Below are positions 17,887 through 31,872 of a stretch of DNA of 49,936 nt, in pieces. Location of the stretch: the NCBI GenBank assembly GCA_021826065.1, contig JAKADY010000020.1, positions 1-49,936 of the forward strand, written 5' to 3'. Within the stretch, counting starts at the first letter, position 1, and the number at the start of each line of letters is the position of its first letter. The DNA comes from Pseudomonadota bacterium. Lineage in GTDB: Bacteria > Pseudomonadota > Gammaproteobacteria > Burkholderiales > Thiobacillaceae. The translations under genes and the position numbers were made by a program. The notes under the pieces are model-generated. The model ran no database searches. It worked only from the letters and a program-made list of their open reading frames with translations, and was not told the origin of the DNA.

Positions 17887-17946
17887 GTAGGAGCGGCGAG
17901 AGCCGCGACCCAACAGCGCTTGCAGCCGCAGGTCGCGACTTTTTTC
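17887..17946. terminator. REP-like palindrome and intrinsic terminator between convergent genes
   Basis: The sequence begins with TAGGAGCGGCGAGAGCCGCG, a hairpin (GCGGC/GCCGC) of the GTAGGAGCGGC type dispersed in pseudomonads and relatives. CGCGACC (17904-17910) then pairs with GGTCGCG (17931-17937), followed by ACTTTTTT. The second stem plus T run fits a rho-independent terminator for ycfH. It lies tail-to-tail with clpA. Confidence 0.65.
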
Positions 17947-17965
17947 GCGCCTAAGGCACGGCTCA

Positions 17966-20241
<2,276 letters not shown>

Positions 20242-20245
<4 letters not shown>

Positions 20246-20574
20246 CGGTTTTCCTCCATGACACATTGCAGGGGGTGCTGGTGGCTGCGGGCGAACTCGA
20301 GCACCTGGTGCACCTTGGTCTCGGCGATGTCACGCGGGTAGACACCAGCCACCCCCACCCCCTCATTATGCACTTTGAGCATGATCACAGTCGCGCGTTC
20401 GCGGTCCATCCCGAAAAAACGCTGGAGCACATGGACGACGAACTCCATCGGCGTGTAGTCGTCGTTGAGCAGCAGCACCTTGTACAGCGGGGGCTGCGCG
20501 GTGCCGGCCCGCTGAGAGATAACGGCCTGCTCGTCCTGGTGCTTGACCGGCATGACTGCGAGAGGGTGGTTCAT
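20242..20574 (-). CDS. clpS: ATP-dependent Clp protease adaptor ClpS
   Basis: A 110-residue adaptor with the ClpS core [21 protein letters not shown] and [20 protein letters not shown]. The N-terminal extension is long and polar. ClpS delivers N-end-rule substrates to ClpA. ATGA overlap with clpA indicates coupled translation, as in other Gammaproteobacteria. It is divergent from a cold-shock gene, an arrangement that also surrounds clpSA (with cspD) in E. coli. Confidence 0.97.
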
Positions 20575-20617
20575 CCAGCCCTAATTTTGATGACTCAACT
20601 TTTTTTTTCAAGACGTG

Positions 20618-20646
20618 TTGACGCTGGCCGGGAAGCCGCGTAAAAA
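20618..20646 (+). promoter_or_regulatory. Candidate promoter of the cold-shock gene
   Basis: TTGACG (20618-20623), a 17-nt spacer and TAAAAA (20641-20646) would start transcription at about 20653, leaving a leader of about 78 nt before the ATG at 20731. A leader of this kind is common in cold-shock genes. Confidence 0.45.
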
Positions 20647-20730
20647 GCGCTCGTTTGGTTCGAGTCGTACCTGAGTAGCGGCTTGTGGCCAAGCAGTGCG
20701 TGTGTTCGTTTTTCAGCAAGGAGTTTTTGC

Positions 20731-20934
20731 ATGGCTACTGGTACCGTGAAATGGTTCAACGACTCGAAGGGCTTCGGCTTCATCACCCCGGACGGCGGCG
20801 GTGAGGACGTCTTCGCCCACTTCTCCGCCATCAACATGAAGGGCTTCAAGTCCCTCAAGGAGGGGCAGCGCGTCTCCTTCGATGTGGCCGAGGGCCCCAA
20901 GGGCAAGCAGGCGGCCAATATCCAGACGCTCTGA
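20731..20934 (+). CDS. Cold-shock protein, CspA family
   Basis: A 67-residue cold-shock domain protein, single OB fold. It has [20 protein letters not shown] (RNP1 KGFGFI) and [10 protein letters not shown] (RNP2-like VFAHF, with Ala where Val is usual). Such proteins bind single-stranded RNA or DNA and melt mRNA structure. The start is set by the invariant N-terminus and AAGGAG upstream. It is divergent from clpS and ends 100 nt before a strong terminator. The exact paralogue (cspA, cspD or other) cannot be decided from sequence alone. Confidence 0.95.
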   Translation: MATGTVKWFNDSKGFGFITPDGGGEDVFAHFSAINMKGFKSLKEGQRVSFDVAEGPKGKQAANIQTL

Positions 20935-21033
20935 GTCGTACCATCCATGCCGGGGGTTGGCGGCGGCACGCCGCTCGTCCCCTCGTCGAGGCGCCGCCGA
21001 CCTGATACAGCGGCGCATCGCGCGAATTTCAAT

Positions 21034-21061
21034 GGCCTGAACCGCCGTTCGGGCCTTTTTT
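21034..21061 (+). terminator. Intrinsic terminator after the cold-shock gene
   Basis: GGCCTGAAC (21034-21042) pairs with GTTCGGGCC (21047-21055), with one T-G opposition and a 4-nt loop, followed by six T residues. It is the clearest rho-independent terminator in the window. The preceding 99 nt hold no gene that I can see. Confidence 0.85.
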
Positions 21062-21113
21062 ATTTCCGGGCCTGTGCTATACGTCAATCAGGATGACGGT
21101 GCAGGAGGGCACC

Positions 21114-21273
21114 ATGAGCGACGCGGGATCGACGCGGAACGACCCGGATCCCCCTCCGTTACTGAAGGGCGATCTGGCTCAGCTGCTGGCCGGACTGGAG
21201 CGGCAGCGGGAAGACTTGGGGCCCATCGCCGACGAGCTGCTGGACCTGTTGCGCCGGCCGCCCGCCAATCCCT

Positions 21274-21293
<20 letters not shown>
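21114..21293 (+). CDS. Small hypothetical protein
   Basis: A 59-residue acidic, proline-rich protein ([19 protein letters not shown], then a helical [18 protein letters not shown] segment, and a [11 protein letters not shown] tail). I do not recognise a family. Support for translation is the AGGAGGG Shine-Dalgarno 5-6 nt before ATG 21114; an earlier in-frame ATG at 21093 lacks one. The last 20 nt overlap the icd 3' end on the other strand. Conservation in relatives would decide whether it is real. Confidence 0.4.
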
Positions 21294-22521
<1,228 letters not shown>

Positions 22522-22549
22522 GCATTCACCTGTACGAAAAAAGGACGTT

Positions 22550-23098
22550 TTGCGCCGTCTCATCCTGTTCAACAAACCTTATGGGGTGTTGAGCCAGTTC
22601 ACCCCGGCGGATGGCCACCCGGGTCTGGCCGACTACATCCCGGTGCCGGGTGTCTACGCCGCCGGGCGACTGGATCGAGACAGCGAGGGATTGCTGATTT
22701 TAACCGACGACGGGCGGCTCCAGCACGCCCTGACCGACCCGCGCCGGCACAAGCCCAAGACCTACTGGGTCCAGGTGGAGGGTGTGCCGTCTGCCCAGGC
22801 CCTGGCGCAACTGCGGCAAGGCGTGGACCTGGGCGACTACGTCACCCGTCCGGCCAAGGTCCGCCGCATCCCCGAACCTACCGGCCTGTGGCCGCGCGAC
22901 CCCCCCATCCGTTATCGCAAATCCATCCCCACGAGCTGGTTGGAGATCACCCTCACCGAGGGGAAGAACCGCCAGGTCCGGCGCATGACGGCCCGGGTCG
23001 GCCACCCGACCCTGCGCCTGATCCGCTGGGCCATCGATCGGTGGACCCTGGCGGGGCTGGCGCCGGGGGAGTGGAAAGAGGTGAGGGGTGAGGGGTGA
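22550..23098 (+). CDS. rluE: 23S rRNA pseudouridine synthase RluE
   Basis: A 182-residue RsuA-family pseudouridine synthase without an S4 domain, as in E. coli RluE (modifies U2457 of 23S rRNA). It has [16 protein letters not shown] at the N-terminus, the catalytic Asp in [19 protein letters not shown] and [21 protein letters not shown]. The start is probably TTG 22550 with AAGGAC upstream, since family similarity begins there; longer frames would run into icd. The C-terminus is encoded by a GGTGAGGGGTGA repeat. It is adjacent and divergent to icd as in E. coli. Confidence 0.9.
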   Translation: MRRLILFNKPYGVLSQFTPADGHPGLADYIPVPGVYAAGRLDRDSEGLLILTDDGRLQHALTDPRRHKPKTYWVQVEGVPSAQALAQLRQGVDLGDYVTRPAKVRRIPEPTGLWPRDPPIRYRKSIPTSWLEITLTEGKNRQVRRMTARVGHPTLRLIRWAIDRWTLAGLAPGEWKEVRGEG

Positions 23099-23099
23099 G

Positions 23100-24425
23100 T
23101 TAGGGCCTGGCCAGACGGTCGTGCCAATGCCGGGCGCGGGCCAGGACCTCGGCGGGGTCCAGCGTCTGACACTGCCGTTCGCGCACGACCTCGCGACCGG
23201 CCACCCAGACGTGGGTCACGTCTTCGGGGCCGGCGCAGTAGACGAGCTGGGAGATGGGGTCGTAGCAGGGTTGGGCATGGGGAGCCGAGAGGTCGACCGC
23301 CACGCAATCGGCATGCTTACCCACCTCCAGCGAGCCGATCCGGTCCTCCAGGCCCAGGGCGCGGGCGCCGTCTAGGGTGGCCATGCGCAGCGCCGTGTGG
23401 GCGGGCAGCGCCTCGGGGCGTGCGCTATGCCCCTTGGCGAGCAGTGCGGCGAGCCGCATCTCCTGCCACAGGTCGAGACGGTTGTTGCTGGCCGGGCCGT
23501 CGGTCCCCAAGCCGAGGTTCACGCCACTGGCCAGTAGCGCCGCGCTGGGGGCGATGCCGCTGGCGAGCTTGAGATTGGAGGTCGGGCAGTGCGCGACGTG
23601 GCAGCCGTGCTCGGCCAAGAGCGCCATCTCCGCCGCCTCCAGGTGTACCGCGTGCACGGCGATGAAGTCCGGTCCCAGCATGCCCAACCCTTGCAGTCGC
23701 GCCAGCGGCCGCACACCGTACTGGGCGAGGCTGCCCTGGATCTCGTCCGCGGTCTCGTGGACATGGATGTGGATGGGCAGGTCGAGCTGCTTGGCGTAGG
23801 TCAGGACCTTCTCCAGGCTGCGGTCGCCGACCGAGTAGGGGGCGTGCGGGGCCATGCAGAAGGACACCAGGGGATGGTGACGCATCGCATCGCGCAGCGC
23901 CAGGCCCTTTTGCAGATAGCCGTCGGGGTCGGCGGCGTAGTTGGAGGCGAAGTCGATGACGATGATGCCCGCGGCGATGCGCTGTCCCGCCGCGGTGGCA
24001 GCCTCGACGGCGGCCTCCGGGAAGAAGTACATGTCGTTGAAGCAGGTGACGCCGCCCTTGAGCATCTCCAGACAGGCCAGGCGCGTGCCGTCGAGGACGA
24101 ACTCGGCGGATACCCACTGCCGCTCGGCCGGCCAGATGTAGTCATTGAGCCAGGCCATCAGCGGTAGATCGTCGGCGTAGCCGCGCAACAGGGTCATCGC
24201 CGCATGTGTGTGCAGGTTGACGAGCCCCGGGATGAGCGCATGATCAGGCAGCCGGCGGTGCTGTGCCGCCTCATAACGGGCATCGGCCTCGGCGCAGGGC
24301 AGGATGTCGAGGATTCGTCCATCCCTCACGACTAGGGCATGGTCGGTCAACACCAGACCCTCGGGCCGCACCGGGATGATCCAGGTGGGATCGAGACGGA
24401 GATCGACGGGCTGCGGCGCTTGCAT
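23100..24425 (-). CDS. mtaD: 5'-methylthioadenosine / S-adenosylhomocysteine deaminase (TRZ/ATZ family)
   Basis: A 441-residue amidohydrolase. Metal ligands are in GLVNLHTHAAMTLLRG (HxH, about 70-73), HIHVHETADE, AVHAVHLE and GLGTDGPASNNRLD. This branch deaminates methylthioadenosine or S-adenosylhomocysteine in methionine salvage; in Pseudomonas the corresponding gene lies near gyrA, as here. Chlorohydrolase or guanine deaminase roles are less likely. It ends 1 nt from the convergent rluE stop. Confidence 0.88.
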   Translation of the reverse strand: MQAPQPVDLRLDPTWIIPVRPEGLVLTDHALVVRDGRILDILPCAEADARYEAAQHRRLPDHALIPGLVNLHTHAAMTLLRGYADDLPLMAWLNDYIWPAERQWVSAEFVLDGTRLACLEMLKGGVTCFNDMYFFPEAAVEAATAAGQRIAAGIIVIDFASNYAADPDGYLQKGLALRDAMRHHPLVSFCMAPHAPYSVGDRSLEKVLTYAKQLDLPIHIHVHETADEIQGSLAQYGVRPLARLQGLGMLGPDFIAVHAVHLEAAEMALLAEHGCHVAHCPTSNLKLASGIAPSAALLASGVNLGLGTDGPASNNRLDLWQEMRLAALLAKGHSARPEALPAHTALRMATLDGARALGLEDRIGSLEVGKHADCVAVDLSAPHAQPCYDPISQLVYCAGPEDVTHVWVAGREVVRERQCQTLDPAEVLARARHWHDRLARP

Positions 24426-24475
24426 GGCCGGATCGTAAGAGTCGGCCGCGGCGCTGACAAGCCCGTGTTCTATAA

Positions 24476-24488
24476 CTTGAACATCAAG
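24476..24488. promoter_or_regulatory. Small palindrome in the mtaD / DsrC-like intergenic region
   Basis: CTTGA-ACA-TCAAG is a perfect 5-bp-arm inverted repeat just after TATAAC, about 30 nt upstream of the DsrC/TusE-like gene. It could be an operator, but the arms are short. Confidence 0.3.
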
Positions 24489-24517
24489 GTCGAGGGCTGA
24501 AAACCGAGGAGGATGCG

Positions 24518-24841
24518 ATGAACGGTGAAACCCGCGTGAACGATCTGCCAGCCATCGATGCGGATGGCTTTTTGATCGACCCCAATGCCTGGGACGAGGC
24601 GCTCGCCCAACGTCTGGCCGAGGCCGATGGCCTGGGCAGGCTGAGCCCCGGGCAGATGGAGATCCTGCAGTGCCTGCGTGAGTTGTTTTTCCGCACCGGC
24701 GGCCTGCCGGCGCTACCGCATGTCTGCCATCTGACGGGGCGCTCGCCCGTCTGCCTGACCGAATTGTTCCCGAGTGCGCGTGAGGCGTGGCGCCTGGCCG
24801 GCCTGCCCAATCCCGGCGAGGAGGCCAAGGCCTATATGTGA
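24518..24841 (+). CDS. DsrC/TusE-superfamily protein lacking both functional cysteines (RspA-like)
   Basis: A 107-residue protein of the DsrC/TusE fold. It has IDADGFLIDPNAWDEALAQ at the N-terminus, the LSPGQMEILQCLRELFFRTG helices and the C-terminal LFPSAREAWRLAGLPNP. In TusE and DsrC the last part reads like LFPxGPAKxxCxxAGLPKPTGC and carries the redox or persulfide cysteines. Here the first is replaced by Trp and the C-terminal Cys arm by a GEEAKAYM tail. A group of Cys-less members has been called RspA and suggested to be regulatory, so sulfur-relay catalysis is unlikely. An AGGAGGA Shine-Dalgarno supports ATG 24518. Confidence 0.8.
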   Translation: MNGETRVNDLPAIDADGFLIDPNAWDEALAQRLAEADGLGRLSPGQMEILQCLRELFFRTGGLPALPHVCHLTGRSPVCLTELFPSAREAWRLAGLPNPGEEAKAYM

Positions 24842-24937
24842 ATCTGCGCGGCCCCGGTTGCCGGGCCTGCCACGGAAGGTGGCGTCACACGCCCGGGGGT
24901 GGCCCTCTGGCAGGCAGCCGGGCGGGGAGGAGCGGCA

Positions 24938-24946
24938 TGGTAAAAT
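24938..24946 (+). promoter_or_regulatory. Extended -10 promoter candidate for gyrA
   Basis: TGGTAAAAT combines an extended TGN with TAAAAT (24941-24946), 30 nt upstream of the gyrA ATG. No good -35 is present. GC-rich DNA precedes it; a hairpin (GGCCCCGG/CCGGGCC near 24850-24866) may end the upstream gene. Confidence 0.5.
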
Positions 24947-24976
24947 GCGGGATTCACACGCCTGCTGTCCGCTCCC

Positions 24977-27517
<2,541 letters not shown>

Positions 27518-27527
27518 GCGCCCCCCA

Positions 27528-27551
27528 GCGGAGAGATTGCAGAATCTCCGC
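27528..27551 (+). terminator. Hairpin after gyrA
   Basis: GCGGAGA (27528-27534) pairs with TCTCCGC (27545-27551) just after the gyrA stop. There is no T run, so termination is uncertain. Confidence 0.35.
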
Positions 27552-27595
27552 GCGGCGGTCGATAGTGTCACGACGAGCCAGGAATCGCTGAAGCC

Positions 27596-28174
27596 ATGAC
27601 GACCGCACTCATCATCCTGGGCCTGCTATTGCTCCTGCTCATCTACGGTGTCTTCATCTACAACAGCCTGGTGCAGATCAAGCACAACGTCTCCCAGGCC
27701 TGGTCCAACATCGACATCCTGCTCAAACAGCGTCACGACGAGCTGCCCAAGCTGGTCGAGGCCTGTCGCCAGTACAAGGAATTCGAACAGACGACGCTGC
27801 AGCGCGTGACCGAGGCGCGGGCGCGGGTACAGCAGGCGCGCGAGGCGGGCGACATCCCCGCCCTGGGCCTGGCCGAGACCGCGCTGCGTGGCGGGCTGGG
27901 GCAGATCTTCGCCACCGTCGAGGCCTATCCGGAACTCAAGACGCACGAGCAGTTCATGCACCTGCTCAACCGCATCACCAGCCTGGAGAACGCCATCGCC
28001 GACCGGCGCGAGCTTTACAACGAGGCGGTCAACATCAACAACGTGCGCATCGAGCAGTTCCCGGACAACATCGTCGCCGGCATGTTCCACTTTCCAAGGC
28101 GTCCGCTGCTCACCTTCACCACCGGGGACAAGCGCGACGTGGACATGAGGGCGCTGTTCACCCCGAGCGCCTGA
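27596..28174 (+). CDS. lemA: LemA family protein
   Basis: A 192-residue LemA protein. It has one N-terminal membrane segment (about 3-23), then VQIKHNVSQAWSNIDILLKQRHDELPKLVEACRQY, the family core, and RRELYNEAVNINNVRIEQFPDNIVA near the end. LemA proteins have a helical-bundle ectodomain; their molecular role is unclear. It lies 6 nt before a GIDE-domain membrane protein, a frequent partner. Confidence 0.92.
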   Translation: MTTALIILGLLLLLLIYGVFIYNSLVQIKHNVSQAWSNIDILLKQRHDELPKLVEACRQYKEFEQTTLQRVTEARARVQQAREAGDIPALGLAETALRGGLGQIFATVEAYPELKTHEQFMHLLNRITSLENAIADRRELYNEAVNINNVRIEQFPDNIVAGMFHFPRRPLLTFTTGDKRDVDMRALFTPSA

Positions 28175-28180
28175 GCCGCC

Positions 28181-29080
28181 GTGCTCCACTGGCGCCTGCA
28201 GCCCGAGTGGACATCGCCCGCCGTCCTCCTCGCCCAGGCGGTCGCCCTGCTGGCGGCGCAATTTGTCGGCCAACGCAGCGGCTGGGTGCTCGCCCTGGCC
28301 GCGGTCGGACTGCTCGGCATCTGGGCCTGGCTGTCTCGTCTGCGCCGCGCCCGGGCGATACTCGACACACCCACGGCCCGGGTAGCCTCCGCCGCCCAGG
28401 GCATGGTCGAGCTGCTGGGCCGAGGCAGACCGCTGCCTGGGCGCCCGCTGCTGAGCCCCATGACGCACCTACCCTGCCTCTGGTACCGCTACGCCCTCTA
28501 TCGGCGCGTCAACGACCGCTGGCATTTGGAGGAACGGGGCCAAAGCGATCAGCCATTTCTGCTGGAGGACGACTCCGGCGTCTGCGAGATCGACCCCGAA
28601 GGGGCCGAGATCCACTCCAACCGGACGGAGAGCCGACGCACCAGCGACCGCAAATACACCGAGACCTTGCTGATCGAGGGCGATCCGCTCTATGCGCTGG
28701 GTGAATTCCGTACCCACGGCGGCGCCCATTTGGCCCTGGACCCCCGCGCCGATCTGGACGCCCTGCTGAACGAGTGGAAAAGCGACCCCGAGGGGTTACG
28801 CGCCCGTTTCGACCGGGACGGCGACCGGCAGATCAGCCAGGCGGAATGGCAACAGGCCGTGCAAACCGCAAGCGATGAGGTGCGCGAGCGTCATCTCGCG
28901 CTGCGCCGTCTGCCGCCCCGGCACTCTATGCGCAAACCCAGCCGTGGCGGCATCTATCTGATCTCCAACCTCGACCCCCAACGTCTGGGCAGACGCTTCG
29001 CCGGCCTGGCCTGGCTGCACCTGGCCAGCAGCCTGGGGGCCTGGTTCGGTCTGGTCTGGCTGTTACGCCAGCCCGGCTGA
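28181..29080 (+). CDS. GIDE-domain membrane protein with an EF-hand
   Basis: A 299-residue protein starting GTG 28181. Two hydrophobic segments lie near the N-terminus (about 12-30 and 37-52) and one near the C-terminus (about 275-296), bracketing a soluble region. The latter resembles the GIDE domain of MULAN-type E3 ligases (CLWYRYALYRRVNDRWHLEE, FLLEDDSGVCEIDPEGAEI, ETLLIEGDPLYALGEF). No RING finger is present. Residues 211-222 (DRDGDRQISQAE) form a canonical EF-hand calcium loop with Asp/Asp/Asp/Gln/Ser/Glu at positions 1, 3, 5, 7, 9 and 12, embedded before GIDE-like RRLPPRHSMRKP. It is co-transcribed with lemA; function unknown, perhaps a Ca2+-responsive membrane partner. Confidence 0.8.
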   Translation: MLHWRLQPEWTSPAVLLAQAVALLAAQFVGQRSGWVLALAAVGLLGIWAWLSRLRRARAILDTPTARVASAAQGMVELLGRGRPLPGRPLLSPMTHLPCLWYRYALYRRVNDRWHLEERGQSDQPFLLEDDSGVCEIDPEGAEIHSNRTESRRTSDRKYTETLLIEGDPLYALGEFRTHGGAHLALDPRADLDALLNEWKSDPEGLRARFDRDGDRQISQAEWQQAVQTASDEVRERHLALRRLPPRHSMRKPSRGGIYLISNLDPQRLGRRFAGLAWLHLASSLGAWFGLVWLLRQPG

Positions 29081-29099
29081 GGCGGGCACTCGCCCCGGT

Positions 29100-29351
29100 C
29101 TATGCCTCGGATTTCGCCGCCCGAGGCTGCAGGCTGACCTGACGCATGGGCGAGACGGTCGAGATGGCGTGCTTGAAGATCGCCTGCACGGCCTGATCGT
29201 TGCCGCGCAGCAATACCATGTACTGGTCGAAGGATTCGATCTTGCCGACCAGCTTGATCCCGTTGACCAGAAAGACGGCGCAGGGGATGTGCTCTTTGCG
29301 CAGCGTGTTGAGGAACATATCCTGGAGGTTGTGTCGTTCTTTCTCGCTCAT
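29100..29351 (-). CDS. hfq: Divergent Hfq-like RNA chaperone
   Basis: An 83-residue Sm-like protein. [36 protein letters not shown] matches Hfq Sm1, and [10 protein letters not shown] matches the Sm2 YKHAISTVVP. Differences from canonical Hfq are [13 protein letters not shown] in place of KNTVSQMVYKH (two residues longer, with Phe instead of Tyr before KH) and a short C-terminal tail. The gene is not beside miaA or hflX. It could be a second Hfq with different RNA preference or, less likely, the only one in the genome. Confidence 0.85.
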   Translation of the reverse strand: MSEKERHNLQDMFLNTLRKEHIPCAVFLVNGIKLVGKIESFDQYMVLLRGNDQAVQAIFKHAISTVSPMRQVSLQPRAAKSEA

Positions 29352-29385
29352 CTGGGTCCACGGGCTATATTTTTCGGATTGATGA

Positions 29386-29394
29386 ATACTAGCA
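29386..29394 (-). promoter_or_regulatory. Extended -10 promoter candidate for hfq
   Basis: Read on the minus strand, TGCTAGTAT (29394-29386) is an extended -10 that would give a leader of about 28 nt before the hfq ATG at 29351. Confidence 0.5.
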
Positions 29395-29488
29395 CAGCCG
29401 ATCCGTCCGCATCAGAACCGGTCCGAGAGCGCGGCCCGGCCAATCAACAAGATGGCAGACGCCGCATCGAGCGACCTGCAGTTCGGGC

Positions 29489-30399
29489 ATGGACTTGATC
29501 GACTATTACCGGGTACTGGGTGTGCCGCCGCAGGCGACTGGGGCCGAGATCAAACGGGCCTACTGGCGGCTGGCACAGCGTTGCCACCCGGATGTGTCCA
29601 AGGAGCCCGAGGCGGAGGAAAGGTTCAAAATCCTGAGCGAGGCCTATGCGACACTGGGCGACCCGGTCAAGCGCGAGGTCTATGACCACGCCTGGGCGCA
29701 GCGCCGGGGTGACGAAGCCGGCAGCGCCCCGCACGCAGGGAGCGAGCGGCCTCGCCGGCATGGCCATCAGGGGGCCGCAAAGGGGCTGACGACGCGTCCA
29801 CCCCGCCGCCCGAGACCGACGAACGCGGCCCGAGGCCAGCCAAAACCGGCCGTTTCCGGCCGATCGAGCGCCTGGACCTGGAAACCAGCGTGATCCTCAC
29901 AGTCGAGGAGGTCTGCCTCGGTGCCCGGCGCACCCTGGAGATCCCCGGACGCGGCGAGGTCGTCGTCGACATTCCGGCCGGCAGCCAGCCGGGGCAGTGT
30001 CTGCGACTCGCCGGCCTGGGACCGCTAGGGGCGGATGGCCGCGAGGGCGATCTCCACGTGCACGTCGAGCTCACGCCGCACGCCTATTACCGAATCAAGG
30101 GCAGGAGCATCGTGCTGGACCTGCCCATCACCCCTTGGGAGGCGGCCCTGGGCACCGCGCTGCGGGTACCAACGCCCTATGGCCCGGTGCGCATTCGGGT
30201 GCCGGCGGGCACCCAGGGCGGACATGCCCTGCGCCTGGCCTGGCGCGGGCTTCCTGCCCCGGATGGGACGGGCGATCTCCTGGTGCACGTGAAGATCGTG
30301 CTACCGCCGGAACCCGGTGCAGAAGAACTCGAACTCTACGGCAAGCTGGCCGCCGTGAGCCGCTTCGATCCGCGCGCGCACTTCAACACGGGGGACTAG
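29489..30399 (+). pseudogene. CbpA-like DnaJ co-chaperone gene, split by a one-base frameshift
   Basis: Frame one (29489-29893) encodes a J domain: [29 protein letters not shown] with HPD at about 33-35, then [21 protein letters not shown]. It then runs into Arg/Pro-rich sequence to a stop. A second frame, ending at 30399, encodes the CbpA/DnaJ C-terminal peptide-binding domains ([53 protein letters not shown]). Extended upstream, this frame gives a sensible linker ([14 protein letters not shown]) back to about 29780. The switch is by minus one base and fits loss of one G in GGGGG (29770-29774) or GGGG (29782-29785). It has no zinc-finger domain, as in CbpA. It may be a pseudogene, a sequencing error or a slippage site. 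Confidence 0.8.
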
Positions 30400-30466
30400 G
30401 CGCGTCGCGCGCCACTCGCGTCGCCATGCGCGGTCACGGACAGGACGGCGTCACCGTGGGGTGGCC

Positions 30467-31276
30467 TCACTCCACCTTGGCCTTGGCGCCGAGCTCACGT
30501 ACGAAGTTGCGCGCCGCGACCTGCTGCAGCTGCTGCACGATGCGGTCCCGGGCCTCATCGTAGGTCGGGAATTGCAGCTTGCGGGTGTCGTCGAGGCGGA
30601 TGACGTGCCAGCCGAAGCGGGTCTGCACCGGGTTGTCGGCCAATTGGCCCTTCCTGAGCTTGGTCATCGCATTGGCGAACTCCGGCACCAGGTTGGCCGG
30701 CACCGTCCAGCCGAGGTCGCCGCCGTTGGCCCCTGACGGGTCCTGCGACTGGGCCTTGGCGATGTCCTCGAACTTCGCCCGCCTCGACTTGATGCGGGCG
30801 ATGATGTCGCGCGCCTCGCGCTCGCTGGCCACCAGGATGTGGCGCACGCGGTATTCCTCGGTGCCGGCGCGTTCCTTGGCCTTTTCATATTCGGCGCGCA
30901 CGGTCTCCTCGCTGATCGGGTTGCGGCGCAGGTGGTCCTCCAACAGGGCGCGGCCGAGGATCTCCGTGCGCTGAAAATCGATGAGGGCACTCACCCTTGG
31001 GTTCTTGTCCAGGCCGGCCTTGACGGCCTCCTGCGCCAGCAACTCGGCCACGATCAGGGCCTCGCGGATGGCGGCATCGCTCAGGAGCTCGGCCGACTGG
31101 CCCCTGGCCGCCCGGCTGTTGCGCAGGAATTCGGCATAGATGGGGGGGATGGCCACTCCGTTGACGGTGGCGATGGGTTTGTCGCTGTTGGCGGTGGCTG
31201 GCGTGCCCTGGGCACCGGCCAGGCCGGTGAAGCCAAGGGCGAGGGTCAGGGCGAGGGCTGGCAAGGGTCGTTTCAT
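30467..31276 (-). CDS. Periplasmic parvulin-type peptidyl-prolyl isomerase (PpiC/SurA-like)
   Basis: A 269-residue secreted protein. The signal peptide is MKRPLPALALTLALGFTGLAGA with cleavage near AGA-QG. A SurA-like N-terminal helical region follows (ATVNGVAIPPIYAEFL), then a single rotamase domain (about 143-235: YRVRHILVASEREARDII, FEDIAKAQSQDPSGANGGDLGW, PVQTRFGWHVIRL). It would help fold outer-membrane or periplasmic proteins. It lies 21 nt downstream of bolA in the yciB-yciI-bolA operon, a common arrangement in Gamma- and Betaproteobacteria. Confidence 0.92.
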   Translation of the reverse strand: MKRPLPALALTLALGFTGLAGAQGTPATANSDKPIATVNGVAIPPIYAEFLRNSRAARGQSAELLSDAAIREALIVAELLAQEAVKAGLDKNPRVSALIDFQRTEILGRALLEDHLRRNPISEETVRAEYEKAKERAGTEEYRVRHILVASEREARDIIARIKSRRAKFEDIAKAQSQDPSGANGGDLGWTVPANLVPEFANAMTKLRKGQLADNPVQTRFGWHVIRLDDTRKLQFPTYDEARDRIVQQLQQVAARNFVRELGAKAKVE

Positions 31277-31297
31277 GTCTATCCTTGGGTCGTGTGG

Positions 31298-31570
31298 TCA
31301 GAGTTCACCAGGGGCATAAGCCTGGATGCTGAGGGCATGGATGCGGCTGCCCATCAGTCCACCCAGGGCCTGGTAGACCAGGCGGTGGCGGCTGAGGGCA
31401 TCCAGGCCGGCGAAGTGTTTGGAGACGATGGTGAGCTGATAGTGCCCACCGCCGGCGCGGGCCCCGGCATGCCCGGCGTGCAGCGCGCTCTCATCGGCGA
31501 TCTCGACCGCCTCGGGTTCGAGGCTGGCGAGACGCTGCCGCATCAGTGCCTCGGTGTCGGCGGCGCTCAC
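31298..31570 (-). CDS. bolA: BolA family protein
   Basis: A 90-residue BolA-fold protein with [29 protein letters not shown], including the conserved HRxVYxxL motif and a conserved His of the H/C loop (HAGHAGA). BolA proteins bind monothiol glutaredoxins and Fe-S clusters and can act as regulators. The ATGA overlap with yciI suggests coupling. It is the IbaG/BolA-like short form; the exact subfamily is uncertain. Confidence 0.9.
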   Translation of the reverse strand: MSAADTEALMRQRLASLEPEAVEIADESALHAGHAGARAGGGHYQLTIVSKHFAGLDALSRHRLVYQALGGLMGSRIHALSIQAYAPGEL

Positions 31571-31872
31571 GGCAACACCTTTTTGAAGGGTTTCACGCTG
31601 ACGCGGGTATACACGCCGGCGGCGACGTAGGGATCGGCCTCTGCCCAGGCTTGCGCCGCCTCCAGACTGTCGAAGGCGGCGACGATCAGGCTGCCGCTGA
31701 AACCGGCCGGGCCTGGGTCCGGGCTGTCGATGGCGGGGAAGGGGCCGGCCAGCAGCAAACGACCCTCGTCCTGCAGGGTCTGCAGGCGCGCGAGGTGGGC
31801 GGGCCGCGCCGCCTGCCGCAGCGGCAGGCTGTCCGGCACATCCTCGCCGATGATCGCGTAGTACAGACTCAT
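31567..31872 (-). CDS. yciI: YciI family protein
   Basis: A 101-residue YCII-domain protein (dimeric ferredoxin-like fold). It has [43 protein letters not shown] with the conserved His and the catalytic-type Asp near the middle, and [17 protein letters not shown]. Its biochemical role is not established. ATGA overlaps join it to yciB upstream and bolA downstream. The yciB-yciI neighbourhood matches E. coli. Confidence 0.9.
   Translation of the reverse strand: MSLYYAIIGEDVPDSLPLRQAARPAHLARLQTLQDEGRLLLAGPFPAIDSPDPGPAGFSGSLIVAAFDSLEAAQAWAEADPYVAAGVYTRVSVKPFKKVLP

Noticed and set aside
20575-20730. A small RNA or riboswitch in the clpS-csp gap
   Set aside because: The region has a poly-T/poly-A tract and a promoter-like pair, but no conserved riboswitch fold I can recognise; a cold-shock leader is the simplest reading.
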